NCBI RefSeq assembly: GCF_008973715.1
Contig: NZ_WBOL01000005.1
Span: 124,001-188,000, forward strand
Direction of reading: 5' to 3'
Origin: Nitrincola schmidtii
GTDB lineage: Bacteria; Pseudomonadota; Gammaproteobacteria; Pseudomonadales; Balneatricaceae
Length of the DNA stretch: 64,000 nt
The translations under genes and the position numbers were made by a program. Each line of letters opens with the position of its first letter. The stretch's first letter is position 1. Positions 27,486 to 37,117 of this stretch are shown one piece after another. The notes under the pieces were generated by a model. The model was not told the DNA's origin, ran no database searches, and saw only the letters and a list, made by a program, of their open reading frames with translations.

Positions 27486-28008
27486 TATCAGTATCGGTGG
27501 TTTCTCGCAAAAACCGGAAGAGTTTCCTGAATTGAGTCGGAGGCTGTTGTTTTTCAATCTCTTTACGAGTGTTACGTATCAGTTGTCTTAATTGTTGAAT
27601 ATCTGTCGAAGGATATTCACTAATGAAGGCTTCTACAGCTTCATTTCCCGCCTCACCAGGCAAAATTAGGCGATCACGCCACTGTTCTAGTGCATGAAAC
27701 TTTTGGTTATGCGCTTGGCTTGCTGTATCAAACTGGTCTAGCGCCGCTTGTATCGCTTCAACATCCGCATGACGCATCAGTTTACCAATGTATTGCATGT
27801 GTCTTTTCAGCGCACCATTCGAGGTGATACGACGTGTTTCTGCCATCGCAGCTCGTAAAACAGAGTCCATTGGGATTTTATCTTGCTGATCCGGACGCAG
27901 TTCAGTAACACGCTTGCCTAGATGCTTTAATGCTTCCATCTGACGTTTAATTTCTGAACGACTGATGTAATCTTCGTCATCGAGGTTCGGGTTTTTATCT
28001 GACTTCAT
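27466..28008 (-). CDS. darP: Ribosome biogenesis factor DarP (YjgA)
   Basis: 180 aa, all-helical and highly charged. The N-terminal YISRSEIKRQMEALKHLGKRVTEL and MQYIGKLMR motifs define the DUF615/DarP family, which associates with the pre-50S particle late in assembly. The ATG at 28008 is preferred: it has a GAAGAG ribosome-binding site and begins at MKSDKNP. An ATG at 28032 would overlap ptsO. Last gene of the rpoN-hpf-ptsN-rapZ-ptsO run. Confidence 0.93.
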   Translation of the reverse strand: MKSDKNPNLDDEDYISRSEIKRQMEALKHLGKRVTELRPDQQDKIPMDSVLRAAMAETRRITSNGALKRHMQYIGKLMRHADVEAIQAALDQFDTASQAHNQKFHALEQWRDRLILPGEAGNEAVEAFISEYPSTDIQQLRQLIRNTRKEIEKQQPPTQFRKLFRFLRETTDTDISDQQD

Positions 28009-28018
28009 AGACTCTTCT

Positions 28019-28288
28019 TTATTCCGGTTCATCGAAACGGTTATTAATTAAGGTAGTGAGTGCGTCAAGCGCATCGGCTTCATCTGCTCCATCGATGTGC
28101 AAGATCACTTCTGTCCCTTTACTTGCAGCTAGCATCATCACAGCCATAATGCTTTTACAGTCGACAGAACGACCACCTTTTTCTATTTGAATTTGACTGG
28201 TGTAGCTTCCAGCGAGTGCACTTAACTTTGCAGCCGCGCGTGCGTGCAGTCCTAATTTATTAATGATAGTGATTGGCGCTGTAATCAT
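28019..28288 (-). CDS. ptsO: Nitrogen-PTS phosphocarrier NPr (HPr-like)
   Basis: 89 aa HPr fold. The phosphorylated histidine is H15 in NKLGLHARAAAKL; S46 lies in KSIMAVMMLAA. The genomic position after ptsN and rapZ marks it as the NPr of the regulatory PTS, passing phosphate from EI-Ntr to PtsN rather than to sugars. It overlaps rapZ by 4 nt. Confidence 0.95.
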   Translation of the reverse strand: MITAPITIINKLGLHARAAAKLSALAGSYTSQIQIEKGGRSVDCKSIMAVMMLAASKGTEVILHIDGADEADALDALTTLINNRFDEPE

Positions 28289-29151
28289 GCGTTCTCAGTT
28301 AATTCTCGGTGGCGAACATGTACATTATCCATAGCTTGACTAAAATGGCTAGCCAGTTGTTCAGCAAGATAGACAGAGCGATGTTGCCCGCCAGTACAGC
28401 CTATAGCGACAGTTAGGTAGCTACGGTTATCTTTGCGAATCCGTGGCAACCAGCGTTCTAAAAACTGGGTAATATCTTGTTGCATTTCTAACACATCACT
28501 GGACTGTCGTAAAAACGTTTGCACTGGCTGATCCATTCCCGTAAGTGGACGAAGCTCGGGTATCCAATGAGGATTAGGAAGACTACGAACATCAAAGGTA
28601 AAGTCGCTATCCAGTGGTGATCCATGCTTAAAGCCAAAGGATTCGAACAGTAACGACAGTGACTGTTCACGACTTTGATTAATGCGAAGCTTAATTCGAT
28701 CACGCAAATCATAGAGTGTCATGTGCGTGGTATCAATTCGTAAATCAGCCAGAGAGGCGATAGGTTCAAGAACCATACGCTCTTGGTCAATCGCATCTTG
28801 CAAGCCAGAATAGAGATCTGTCAGTGGATGTTTACGTCGTGTGGCACTAAAACGTTTAAGCAGTGTTGCTTCAGAGGCATCTAGATAGATCACTTCACAG
28901 GTGAGGTTATTGAATGCCTTAAGCTGCTTGTGTAGCGTTGGGAAGCGCTCAAGGTTACTAGTCAAGTTGCGTGCATCGATACTAACGGCAATGCGTTTTG
29001 GTCCGTCGTCGGTTGCTGTCATCTGCTCGATGAGATCGGGCAACAGCATGGCAGGTAGGTTATCTATGCAATAAAAGCCAGCATCTTCAAGTGCCTGTAG
29101 AGCGGTAGTTTTGCCTGATCCAGAACGTCCACTCAGCACGACCAGTTTCAC
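28285..29151 (-). CDS. rapZ: RNase adapter protein RapZ
   Basis: 288 aa. Walker A GRSGSGKTT at residues 8-16, a Walker B-like region, and the C-terminal domain with FGFKHGSPLDSDFTFDVR and CTGGQHRSVYLAE. In E. coli it binds GlmZ/GlmY small RNAs and presents GlmZ to RNase E, tuning GlmS for cell-wall precursor supply. Whether GlmY/GlmZ exist here cannot be seen in this window. It sits 3 nt after ptsN. Confidence 0.96.
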   Translation of the reverse strand: MKLVVLSGRSGSGKTTALQALEDAGFYCIDNLPAMLLPDLIEQMTATDDGPKRIAVSIDARNLTSNLERFPTLHKQLKAFNNLTCEVIYLDASEATLLKRFSATRRKHPLTDLYSGLQDAIDQERMVLEPIASLADLRIDTTHMTLYDLRDRIKLRINQSREQSLSLLFESFGFKHGSPLDSDFTFDVRSLPNPHWIPELRPLTGMDQPVQTFLRQSSDVLEMQQDITQFLERWLPRIRKDNRSYLTVAIGCTGGQHRSVYLAEQLASHFSQAMDNVHVRHRELTENA

Positions 29152-29154
29152 AAC

Positions 29155-29619
29155 TTAGCTCCGTTTATCCGCAAGAGAGATAAATCGCTGATAGAGTTCA
29201 TCGTCAGCGGTGCATTGTCGTAACGCTTCACGAATATCTGACTGGCTGAACATTTCTGCCAACCCTGCAAGCGTATGAAGGTGTTCAGTGGCCGCATCTT
29301 CGGGAACCAGTAAACAACACAGAAGATCGACAGGACGGTTATCTATTGCGTCAAATTCGATCGGCTCTTTTAGGGTTATAAGAAGGGCTGTAGCATGTTC
29401 ACAGCCGGCAAGGCGACAGTGTGGGATCGCCACACCGTCTCCAATACCCGTACTGCCGAGCCGCTCACGATTCAACAGCGCACTGAAAACATCTTCTGCT
29501 TCCATTGCTTCGTTATTACCAGCCAGCAATTCGCTAGCTAATTCAAGGACACGTTTCTTGCTGACTGCATCAATATGGCAGCGTGTCATCGACTCTGTCA
29601 GCAGCTCGGAAATAGGCAT
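29155..29619 (-). CDS. ptsN: Nitrogen regulatory PTS protein EIIA-Ntr
   Basis: 154 aa mannitol/fructose EIIA fold. The phospho-acceptor histidine is H67 in GDGVAIPHCRL. It acts as a signalling phosphoprotein tied to potassium transport, nitrogen state and envelope stress, not to sugar uptake. Neighbours hpf, rpoN, rapZ and ptsO are the classical set. Confidence 0.96.
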   Translation of the reverse strand: MPISELLTESMTRCHIDAVSKKRVLELASELLAGNNEAMEAEDVFSALLNRERLGSTGIGDGVAIPHCRLAGCEHATALLITLKEPIEFDAIDNRPVDLLCCLLVPEDAATEHLHTLAGLAEMFSQSDIREALRQCTADDELYQRFISLADKRS

Positions 29620-29640
29620 GAGATAATCTGTCTAATTAGT

Positions 29641-29931
29641 TTATTTATGTGACTTCATTTTTTCCTTGTGCTTGATAACCTGGCGATCCAACTTGTCGAC
29701 CATGGCATCAATAGCAGCATACATGTCGTCTTGCTCTGCTTGGGCAAATATTTCACCTCCTGCAACATGCATATCTGCTTCAGCTTTGTGGCGTTGCTTC
29801 TCAACACTGAGGGTCACCTGTACATTGGTAATGTTATCAAAGTGTCGCTCCAGACGCTCAAACTTTGTATTGACATACTCGGTCATAGCTTCTGTTAGTT
29901 CTACGTGATGACCTGTGATATTGATCTGCAT
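29641..29931 (-). CDS. hpf: Short ribosome hibernation promoting factor
   Basis: 96 aa, short-HPF size without the C-terminal dimerisation domain of long HPF. MQINITGHHVELTEAM and the KFERLERHFDNI stretch are typical. It binds the 30S decoding region in stationary phase and, with RMF, yields 100S dimers. It lies 48 nt after rpoN, as in many gammaproteobacteria. Confidence 0.95.
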   Translation of the reverse strand: MQINITGHHVELTEAMTEYVNTKFERLERHFDNITNVQVTLSVEKQRHKAEADMHVAGGEIFAQAEQDDMYAAIDAMVDKLDRQVIKHKEKMKSHK

Positions 29932-29979
29932 GGTATATCTCCTTAGTGCTGGTACGATGAAGATCGTACTCTATATTAA

Positions 29980-31497
29980 TTAAAGCAGACGCTTGCGCTC
30001 ATTTGAAGGTGGAATCGATAGCGCTTCACGATATTTTGCAACCGTGCGTCTAGCGACATTGATCCCTTGTTCTTTGAGTAGCTGCGCAATTTTATTGTCG
30101 CTTAGGGGCTTTGCTGTGTTTTCTGACGAAATGAGTTTCTTAATCAGTGCTCGAATGGCAGTAGAAGAGGCACCTTCACCATCGGCAGTATTCACTTGAC
30201 TGGAAAAAAAGTATTTCAGTTCGTAAATACCACGGGGTGTATGAATATATTTTTGTGTGGTCACACGAGAAATAGTCGATTCATGCATGGACACGGCCTC
30301 AGCAATGTCATGAAGCACCATCGGCTTCATTGCTTCATCACCTACCTCTAGGAAATCGCGCTGACGCTCAACAATTTCGGTGGCAACTTTTAATAGAGTT
30401 TCGTTACGACTCATCAGGCTTTTCAAAAACCAGCGAGCTTCTTGCAGGTGGTTTTTAAGATAGGTGTTGTCAGCACTGGTGTCAGCACGACGAATCAGAT
30501 CAGCATATTGATTGTTGATCTGTAATTTAGGGGCAATGTCAGGATTTAAAGATACTATCCATTCATCTTGTATTTTACGCACCATCACGTCAGGAATAAC
30601 ATATTCAGACTGTGTGCTACTGATCATTGCGCCAGGTTTAGGATTTAGTGAACGAATTAAGGTGATGACCTCATCCAGCTCAGTTTCATTTAAGCGCATC
30701 TTGCGCAGCAGTGTTTTGTAATCGTGACTACCCAGTAGAGGTAAAAAATCTCGACAGAGTTTGATTGCCTCTTGTCGCCATGTTAATTCAAGTGGAAGTT
30801 GGTGTATCTGAATACACAGGCATTCACTTAAGTCTCTTGCTCCAACGCCAGGAGGATCAAACTGTTGAATCCGGTGCAATACAGCTAAGATTTCATCTTC
30901 TTCCGCTTCAGAAAAAAGATCCGGTTCTTGGGTTTTGAACTGTTCCAATAATTCTGTTACATCACTGCGTAAATAACCATCAGCATCGATGGAATCTATA
31001 ATCGACTCGGCAACTAAACGGTCCTGATCGGTCATTGGAGTTAAATTCAGCTGCCAGATAAGATGATCCTGGAGTGTATCTTCTCGGGTGTCGTTTTCAT
31101 TATCAGGCCAATCACTGTCTCCTGAAGGGCCACTCGATTGATGTTGAAACGTATCTTCCCATTGACTGTCGGTAGCTAATTCCTCTGGAATCGACTCGCT
31201 CCACTCATGCTCGGCATTGCTTTCTTCAGCATGTGAGTCGAGTTGATCTTTATCATTGTTAGAAGCGGTTGTTTTTTCTGTGCCTTCGTACTGATTGGCG
31301 TCGTAGTTGTCATTGGTGCGTTCTTCAGCGTGATCAGCTTCATCTTCGCTAATTTCAAGCAAGGGGTTACTATCCAAAGCCTGCTGGATCTCTTGTTGCA
31401 GATCTAAGGTGGATAACTGTAATAGCCTGATCGCCTGCTGTAACTGCGGCGTCATCGTGAGATGCTGGCCAATCTTTAGATGTAACGCTTGCTTCAT
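29980..31497 (-). CDS. rpoN: RNA polymerase sigma-54 factor
   Basis: 505 aa. Region I is the glutamine/leucine-rich activator-interacting domain (about 1-48, MTPQLQQAIRLLQLS). Region II is a long acidic linker (about 49-130). Region III holds the core-binding and helix-turn-helix domains (MHESTISRVTTQKYIHTPRG). The C-terminal RpoN box ARRTVAKYREAL recognises the -24 element. It controls nitrogen, flagellar and other genes with enhancer-binding proteins. Placed directly after lptB. Confidence 0.98.
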   Translation of the reverse strand: MKQALHLKIGQHLTMTPQLQQAIRLLQLSTLDLQQEIQQALDSNPLLEISEDEADHAEERTNDNYDANQYEGTEKTTASNNDKDQLDSHAEESNAEHEWSESIPEELATDSQWEDTFQHQSSGPSGDSDWPDNENDTREDTLQDHLIWQLNLTPMTDQDRLVAESIIDSIDADGYLRSDVTELLEQFKTQEPDLFSEAEEDEILAVLHRIQQFDPPGVGARDLSECLCIQIHQLPLELTWRQEAIKLCRDFLPLLGSHDYKTLLRKMRLNETELDEVITLIRSLNPKPGAMISSTQSEYVIPDVMVRKIQDEWIVSLNPDIAPKLQINNQYADLIRRADTSADNTYLKNHLQEARWFLKSLMSRNETLLKVATEIVERQRDFLEVGDEAMKPMVLHDIAEAVSMHESTISRVTTQKYIHTPRGIYELKYFFSSQVNTADGEGASSTAIRALIKKLISSENTAKPLSDNKIAQLLKEQGINVARRTVAKYREALSIPPSNERKRLL

Positions 31498-31533
31498 ATG
31501 CCTTTAGATCACTTCTTCAGAGGCAGGGAGTTG

Positions 31534-32262
31534 TTATAGTCTGAATTGGTCGCCCAGATAAGCGGAGCGAACTTGTTCATTGTTCATTATGTCAGATGGG
31601 CTGCCATCTGCAAGGATTGTGCCTTCACTAACGATATAAGCTCGTTCACAAATGTCCAACGTTTCGCGCACGTTGTGATCGGTAATGAGTATACCAATGT
31701 TTCGTTCTTGAAGGTGCCGAATGGTTTGCTTAATGTCATTGACTGAAATGGGATCAACACCCGCAAAAGGTTCATCAAGCAAAATGAATTTGGGTTCAGT
31801 CGCTAATGCACGGGCAATCTCAACCCGTCGTCTTTCGCCACCGGATAGCGACATGCCTAGGCTATCGCGAATATGGGTGATATGGAACTCCTGCAGCAAT
31901 TCTTCTAAAAGCTGCTTGCGTTGCGCTTTCGATAGCTCAGCACGTGTTTCTAAAATGGCCATTAAATTATCGCTAACACTGAGTTTTCTAAACACGGATG
32001 CTTCTTGCGGTAGGTATCCAATTCCTTTTTTGGCACGACTATGCATCGCTAGACGAGTAATGTCTTGTTGTGCCAGCCGAATATTTCCTTTATCAGCAGT
32101 AATAATGCCTACTATCATGTAAAAGCAGGTTGTCTTGCCGGCACCGTTGGGGCCAAGTAAGCCAACGATTTCACCTTGTTCGACGTGTAATGAAACGTCA
32201 CGAACAACAGCGCGACCTTTATAGGACTTAGCAAGATGCAGCGCTTCCAGTCTATGTGTCAT
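31534..32262 (-). CDS. lptB: LPS export ABC transporter ATPase LptB
   Basis: 242 aa. Walker A GPNGAGKT (37-44), signature [15 protein letters not shown] and Walker [14 protein letters not shown] are intact. It powers LptFG extraction of LPS from the inner membrane. The ATG at 32262, one base after the lptA stop, yields the standard [12 protein letters not shown] start; a longer frame to 32334 would overlap lptA. lptF and lptG are not in the window, as usual. Confidence 0.97.
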   Translation of the reverse strand: MTHRLEALHLAKSYKGRAVVRDVSLHVEQGEIVGLLGPNGAGKTTCFYMIVGIITADKGNIRLAQQDITRLAMHSRAKKGIGYLPQEASVFRKLSVSDNLMAILETRAELSKAQRKQLLEELLQEFHITHIRDSLGMSLSGGERRRVEIARALATEPKFILLDEPFAGVDPISVNDIKQTIRHLQERNIGILITDHNVRETLDICERAYIVSEGTILADGSPSDIMNNEQVRSAYLGDQFRL

Positions 32263-32263
32263 A

Positions 32264-32776
32264 TTAAGGGTTAGCCTTAGGCTGAATAACCATTTGCACG
32301 CGTTGGCCGCCTTGACTATCGCTTCGGAAAGCATCGACTACCGATTTATCCATATTGTAAACAATACGTTCACCGGTAAATTCATCAGCGTCTTGGGTTA
32401 CCCTTGCCTGTTCGGTAATGGTAACGGTTTGTGTAGGGACGTTGTAGTCCATCCGTAAACCAAAAGCTTTAGTTAATGGTTGGTTCGGTGATGCTTGCTG
32501 TTGGAATTGTGCTGGCGAACCCGTGGTAATAATACGATTGATGCTTCCTTGAGCGTCACGATGCATTTCCACACGAGAGCCTTGGAGAATCATGGTTCCT
32601 TGGCGAATTTCAACATCGCCTGTGTAGATTGCAATACCCGTAATTTCATTCATTGATGCTTGGTCGGCACTGACGTAAATCGGTTGGTCTTGATCTTCGG
32701 GTAGTGCGTGACTGGTGATGCTGACCGTCAGTAATAATGCGAATAGGGCTCGTAACGTGTTGCTAGTTGGTAACAT
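32264..32776 (-). CDS. lptA: LPS transport periplasmic protein LptA
   Basis: 170 aa. Signal peptide (cleavage near SHA-LP, about residue 24) and an OstA-type beta-jellyroll ([23 protein letters not shown]; later [11 protein letters not shown]). It polymerises into the bridge carrying LPS from LptC to LptD. The start overlaps lptC by 14 nt. Confidence 0.95.
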   Translation of the reverse strand: MLPTSNTLRALFALLLTVSITSHALPEDQDQPIYVSADQASMNEITGIAIYTGDVEIRQGTMILQGSRVEMHRDAQGSINRIITTGSPAQFQQQASPNQPLTKAFGLRMDYNVPTQTVTITEQARVTQDADEFTGERIVYNMDKSVVDAFRSDSQGGQRVQMVIQPKANP

Positions 32777-33329
32777 AATAACCTCTTACCTCTGACAGCA
32801 AATCGACTTGGCGTTCATTAAACCATGCCTTCATTCCAATCGCGTCAGTACGGTTTTGACCCTGAACAATCAGCACGGGAGCCTCTGTTTCAGCATAATT
32901 TTCCGGTGGCAGGAAAGTCAGGATGGCTGTTGTTAGTACCCAGGGTACTTCTGATGTGGAATTATCAATAACCTGCACGTTTCCTGCAAGTTCAATTTTG
33001 GTCTCGTCATCCAGCATAAAGCCTTCATCAGAAGAGATTTGCATATCACCTGTATCATTCGGAAGCGTGACGAAGGGAGTTTCAAGTGTGGTTCGTTCTT
33101 GTACTGGAAAGTGCTGGAGCAAGGGTGATGTGATGATGTGTTCAATCTGGCCTTGTTCATCAAATTTGGTAATAAAAGCATCTCTAATAAAGAAGTCAAC
33201 GCGATTAGGGTCATCAGGTGTGCTTGTTGATAAGGGTTGTGGAGTGCCAAAAAAAGCCCAATACACACCTGCTATGGTGAGTAGCATAAAGCCAATAAAT
33301 AAACGTAGGCGGGCACTTTTTAGCATCAA
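32763..33329 (-). CDS. lptC: LPS export system protein LptC
   Basis: 188 aa. One N-terminal membrane anchor (about 8-26) and a periplasmic beta-jellyroll with the DFFIRDAFITKFDEQGQ and L-GNVQVID segments. It receives LPS from LptBFG and hands it to LptA. It overlaps kdsC by 4 nt and lptA by 14 nt, so kdsD-kdsC-lptCAB is a tight operon. Confidence 0.94.
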   Translation of the reverse strand: MMLKSARLRLFIGFMLLTIAGVYWAFFGTPQPLSTSTPDDPNRVDFFIRDAFITKFDEQGQIEHIITSPLLQHFPVQERTTLETPFVTLPNDTGDMQISSDEGFMLDDETKIELAGNVQVIDNSTSEVPWVLTTAILTFLPPENYAETEAPVLIVQGQNRTDAIGMKAWFNERQVDLLSEVRGYYVTN

Positions 33330-33862
33330 CGAAAGGCCTCTAATAATGCATTCAGCTTACCTTGTTCATGAAGGATGAGTTCGCATAGTTCTCTAGCTGC
33401 CCCCTCACCACCGCGACGGGTGCTGCACCAGTCTGATTCTTTACACACTAATGGGTGACCATTAGGGACTGAAGCGCCAAAGGCGACCGTTGTGATCGCA
33501 GATAAATCAGGAAGGTCGTCCCCCATGTAAGCGGTTGTCGCGGCACTTTCGCCACTGTCTTTCCAGATCTCTTCAAGAGCGATCAATTTATCTTCACGTC
33601 CTTGAATTAACCAATCGATGCCCAGTGCTTTAGCACGCATACTGACTTGAGAGGAGCTTCGGCCAGTAATAATAGCGGTCTTGATACCTGCTTTTTGCAG
33701 CAACTTAATGCCTAAGCCATCAAGGGTGTTGAAGCTTTTTACCTCTTGACCATCAGGTAAGAAGTTCAATGATCCATTGGTTAGTACGCCGTCAACATCA
33801 AACACCACTAATCGTATGCCTAGCAGACGCTGTTTTAGAACTGCTGAAAGGGGTTCGGACAT
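33326..33862 (-). CDS. kdsC: 3-deoxy-D-manno-octulosonate 8-phosphate phosphatase KdsC
   Basis: 178 aa HAD phosphatase. The nucleophile/acid pair is D22 and D24 in VFDVDGVLTNG, motif II TGRSS and motif III MGDDLPDL. It removes phosphate from Kdo-8-P to supply the LPS inner core. Located between kdsD and lptC. Confidence 0.96.
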   Translation of the reverse strand: MSEPLSAVLKQRLLGIRLVVFDVDGVLTNGSLNFLPDGQEVKSFNTLDGLGIKLLQKAGIKTAIITGRSSSQVSMRAKALGIDWLIQGREDKLIALEEIWKDSGESAATTAYMGDDLPDLSAITTVAFGASVPNGHPLVCKESDWCSTRRGGEGAARELCELILHEQGKLNALLEAFR

Positions 33863-33863
33863 G

Positions 33864-34835
33864 TTAAATTACTCCTGCTTTTAGCAGGTCGTGCATGTTT
33901 AGAGCGCCTGCAAGCTTTCCTTGTTCGTCAGTAATAAGAAGCGCGTTAATTTTGCGTTCTTGCATGATTTTTAATGCTTCAGCGGCCAAGGATCCAACTT
34001 TGATCGTTGTGCCTCCTAGAGTCATTACTTCTGCAATCGCTGTGTTTTTTAGATCAACACCGAGATCTAACGTTCTGCGTAAATCACCATCGGTAAAAAT
34101 ACCCAGTAACTCCCCTTTATCATTGGTGACCGCCGTCATACCAAGACGTTTTTGCGTGACTTCCATCAGTGCTTTATGGATGGGAGTGGTAATCGTGACC
34201 TGAGGTATCTCGTCACCTGAATGCATGATGTCATCGACGCGTAATAATAATTGCCTACCAAGGCTGCCGCCGGGATGAGAAAAAGCAAAATCTTCAGGAC
34301 TAAAGCCTCTAGCTTCTAATAGAGCTATCGCCAACGCATCGCCCATAACCAGTTGAGCGGTGGTGCTTGAGGTTGGTGCTAAATTATGTGGGCATGCCTC
34401 ACGTTCTACGGGCAGGTGCAAATTGACATCGGCACATTTTGACAAGGTAGACTCAGGATTAGAGGTCATGCTGATCAGTGGGGCGCCCATGCGTTTTATC
34501 AATGGAAGTATGGTAACGACTTCTGCGGTTTCACCTGAGTTAGATAGGGCGAGCACAACATCTTTACCGGTAAACATGCCCAGGTCACCATGGCTGGCCT
34601 CACCGGGATGGACAAAAAACGCAGGTGTGCCTGTACTAGCAAGTGTGGCCGCTATTTTATTTCCGATATGGCCAGATTTACCCATTCCAGTAACGATAAC
34701 TCGACCTTCACAGCGCAACATCAATTTACATGCGTCTGTAAAGTGGCCATCCAGTTGACCTTTCAAAGCCGTTAAGGTGGCTTGTTCGATTTCAATGGTG
34801 CGCAGACCCGTAGCAAGAAAATTGAAATTATTCAT
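33864..34835 (-). CDS. kdsD: Arabinose-5-phosphate isomerase KdsD
   Basis: 323 aa. An N-terminal SIS sugar-isomerase domain (GMGKSGHIGNKIAATLASTG, about 50-70) and two C-terminal CBS domains (about 200-320). It converts ribulose 5-phosphate to arabinose 5-phosphate, the first committed step to Kdo. First gene of the kdsD-kdsC-lptCAB unit, divergent from the mla operon, as in Pseudomonas and E. coli. Confidence 0.96.
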   Translation of the reverse strand: MNNFNFLATGLRTIEIEQATLTALKGQLDGHFTDACKLMLRCEGRVIVTGMGKSGHIGNKIAATLASTGTPAFFVHPGEASHGDLGMFTGKDVVLALSNSGETAEVVTILPLIKRMGAPLISMTSNPESTLSKCADVNLHLPVEREACPHNLAPTSSTTAQLVMGDALAIALLEARGFSPEDFAFSHPGGSLGRQLLLRVDDIMHSGDEIPQVTITTPIHKALMEVTQKRLGMTAVTNDKGELLGIFTDGDLRRTLDLGVDLKNTAIAEVMTLGGTTIKVGSLAAEALKIMQERKINALLITDEQGKLAGALNMHDLLKAGVI

Positions 34836-35017
34836 CTGAGTTGGAAGTAACCAATAGTAAGTATTCGTTATAAATTAAAGACCAAGTTTAGCGCAGATTG
34901 AACGAGTTTCGTATCTCATTTGTCGTAATAGTGATCGTTTCGTATCAATAGCACGTTTAATGTGAGGCGTTGTAATGGTATATTTGCACGTCTTGTTTGA
35001 AGTTACAGGGTGAAAAG

Positions 35018-35869
35018 ATGGGTCAGGATAAGCCTGTCGTTGACGGTAAAGCACTACCACTAGACGATATCATAGTAGAAATCCGTAATATGACCTTTAC
35101 TCGTGGATCGCGAAAAATTTTCGACGATATCAGTTTAAAGATACCTCGCGGTAAAGTAACAGCGATTATGGGACCTTCTGGTACTGGAAAAACCACCTTG
35201 CTTAAGCTTATTGGTGGTCAGTTGCGTCCAGACACGGGTGAAATTCTATTAGACGGACAAAATATTCCTAAACTTAATCGCAAAGATCTATTCATTGTGC
35301 GTGAGCGAATGGGGATGTTGTTTCAAAGCGGCGCGCTGTTTACTGATATGAATGTGTTTGACAACATCGCATTTCCTATTCGAGTTCACACAGAGCTACC
35401 GGAAGTCATGATTCGCGATATCGTGTTGATGAAGCTTCAAGCGGTCGGACTTCGCGGCGCAGTGTCACTGATGCCAAGTGAGCTTTCTGGTGGCATGGCT
35501 CGAAGAGTTGCACTAGCTAGAGCTATTTCATTAGATCCAGATATTGTGATGTATGACGAGCCCTTTACCGGCCAAGATCCTATCGCAATGGGTGTTTTGG
35601 TGAACTTGATTAAACGATTGAATCAAGCGCTAGGTCATACATCCATTATCGTTTCCCATGATATACAGGAAACCCTATCGATAGCAGATTACATTTATGT
35701 GCTATCAGATGGAAAGATTATCGCTGAAGGAACACCCGAAATGCTGAAACAGCAAGATTCAGAGCAGGTTAGACAGTTTGTTGATGGTTTGCCAGACGGT
35801 CCTGTTCCCTTTCACTATCCAGCACCTGATTTGCTAGATGAGTTGATGGCAGGAGGTGTATTTAAGTGA
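35018..35869 (+). CDS. mlaF: Phospholipid ABC transporter ATPase MlaF
   Basis: 283 aa. Walker A GPSGTGKT (52-59), signature LSGGM (156-160) and Walker B VMYDEPF near 177. MlaFEDB is the inner-membrane complex that moves phospholipid to or from the outer membrane, keeping the outer leaflet asymmetric. The ATG at 35018 (site AGGGTG) is chosen; an ATG at 34997 would add seven residues. First gene of mlaFEDCB. Confidence 0.95.
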   Translation: MGQDKPVVDGKALPLDDIIVEIRNMTFTRGSRKIFDDISLKIPRGKVTAIMGPSGTGKTTLLKLIGGQLRPDTGEILLDGQNIPKLNRKDLFIVRERMGMLFQSGALFTDMNVFDNIAFPIRVHTELPEVMIRDIVLMKLQAVGLRGAVSLMPSELSGGMARRVALARAISLDPDIVMYDEPFTGQDPIAMGVLVNLIKRLNQALGHTSIIVSHDIQETLSIADYIYVLSDGKIIAEGTPEMLKQQDSEQVRQFVDGLPDGPVPFHYPAPDLLDELMAGGVFK

Positions 35870-36651
35870 TTTTGGATAATATACAGCGTTTGGGTCATAG
35901 GACCCTGTCTAAGTGCGCTGCATTTGGGCGTTCTGGACAAATTTTATTTCAATCTATCGTCGCTCGTCCTGCGCCGATGATGATGTTGCCACTATTGATC
36001 AAGCAGATCTATTTTATAGGTGTCTTATCACTAGTGATTATTGTTGTGTCCGGTGCATTTATAGGTATGGTGCTTGGGTTGCAGGGATATACTATCCTTG
36101 TTGACTACGGTTCAGAGCAAGCTGTAGGTCAAATGGTTGCCTTAAGCTTGTTAAGAGAGTTAGCCCCTGTTGTTACTGCATTATTGTTTGCTGGTCGCGC
36201 TGGTTCTGCATTAACGGCAGAAATAGGTTTGATGAAAGCAACAGAGCAACTTGCCAGTTTAGAGATGATAGGCGTCGATCCTTACCGTCGTATTATCGCG
36301 CCAAGACTTTATGCTGGATTTATCTGTATGCCACTACTCTCCATGATCTTTGCTGTGGTGGGTATCTGGGGTGCTGCAGTGGTCGCTGTTGACTGGTTAG
36401 GTATCTACAGTGGTGCATACTGGGCAAATATGCAGCAAGCTGTTGATTTTAGAGAAGATGTTATTAATGGGTTGATCAAGGCGGTGGTTTTTGGGTTCAT
36501 TGTGACCTGGATTGCTGTCTATCAAGGTTATGACTGTGTCCCAACCTCTGAAGGCATAAGCCAAGCAACGACTCGTACAGTTGTGTACGCATCGCTCGCT
36601 GTTTTGGGATTCGACTTTGTTCTTACCGCTTTGATGTTTGGAGATTTGTAA
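35866..36651 (+). CDS. mlaE: Phospholipid ABC transporter permease MlaE
   Basis: 261 aa, MlaE permease fold with five to six membrane helices. The conserved [21 protein letters not shown] and [10 protein letters not shown] segments are present. It uses a GTG start that overlaps the mlaF stop (GTGA), with GGAGG upstream. Partner of MlaF and MlaD. Confidence 0.96.
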   Translation: MILDNIQRLGHRTLSKCAAFGRSGQILFQSIVARPAPMMMLPLLIKQIYFIGVLSLVIIVVSGAFIGMVLGLQGYTILVDYGSEQAVGQMVALSLLRELAPVVTALLFAGRAGSALTAEIGLMKATEQLASLEMIGVDPYRRIIAPRLYAGFICMPLLSMIFAVVGIWGAAVVAVDWLGIYSGAYWANMQQAVDFREDVINGLIKAVVFGFIVTWIAVYQGYDCVPTSEGISQATTRTVVYASLAVLGFDFVLTALMFGDL

Positions 36652-36652
36652 T

Positions 36653-37111
36653 ATGCGTATCCGTACTGTTGAAATCAGCGTCGGTATTTTTATGTTGTTG
36701 GGTTTTGTAGCCTTAATCCTGCTGGCTTTAAATGTAAGTGGCCTAACCTTGAAGCCCAAAGCGGGTGGTTACACACTTTACGCCTCTTTTGAGAATATCG
36801 GTGGATTAACGCAACGGGCTAAAGTGTCAATGTCAGGCGTACAAATTGGAGAAGTTCGCAGTATCCGACTCGATCCACAAATGTTGATGGCAGAGGTGGA
36901 GATGAGTATTTTTGCTGATGTTGATTTTATTAGTGCAGACAGTTCTGCAATGATTCTGACGTCAGGTCTGCTAGGTCAGCAATATATCGGGATAGTCCCT
37001 GGTGGTGATATGGATGTTTTAGGCGATGGTGATTTTATCTTTAATACCCAGTCAGCTCTTGTGCTTGAAGATCTGGTCGGTAAATTTCTCATGAATCAGG
37101 TGAGTGAGTAA
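36653..37111 (+). CDS. mlaD: Phospholipid transport protein MlaD (MCE domain)
   Basis: 152 aa. One N-terminal membrane helix (about 8-28) and one MCE domain (about 38-115) with YASFENIGGLTQRAKVSMSGVQIG and LLGQQYIGI. It forms the periplasmic hexameric ring of the Mla complex. The ATG at 36653 is two bases after the mlaE stop and has GGAG upstream; a start at 36638 would be non-canonical. Confidence 0.95.
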   Translation: MRIRTVEISVGIFMLLGFVALILLALNVSGLTLKPKAGGYTLYASFENIGGLTQRAKVSMSGVQIGEVRSIRLDPQMLMAEVEMSIFADVDFISADSSAMILTSGLLGQQYIGIVPGGDMDVLGDGDFIFNTQSALVLEDLVGKFLMNQVSE

Positions 37112-37117
37112 AAACGA

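Noticed and set aside
31721-32122. 133-codon open frame opposite lptB
   Set aside because: Antisense to the conserved LptB ATPase; no protein-like features, serine/arginine-rich reading typical of a shadow frame.
34360-34758. 132-codon open frame opposite kdsD
   Set aside because: Complement of the SIS domain; no features of its own.
34875-35060. Minus-strand 61-codon frame between kdsD and mlaF
   Set aside because: Overlaps the mlaF start, low-complexity, no ribosome-binding site; the gap more likely holds divergent promoters.
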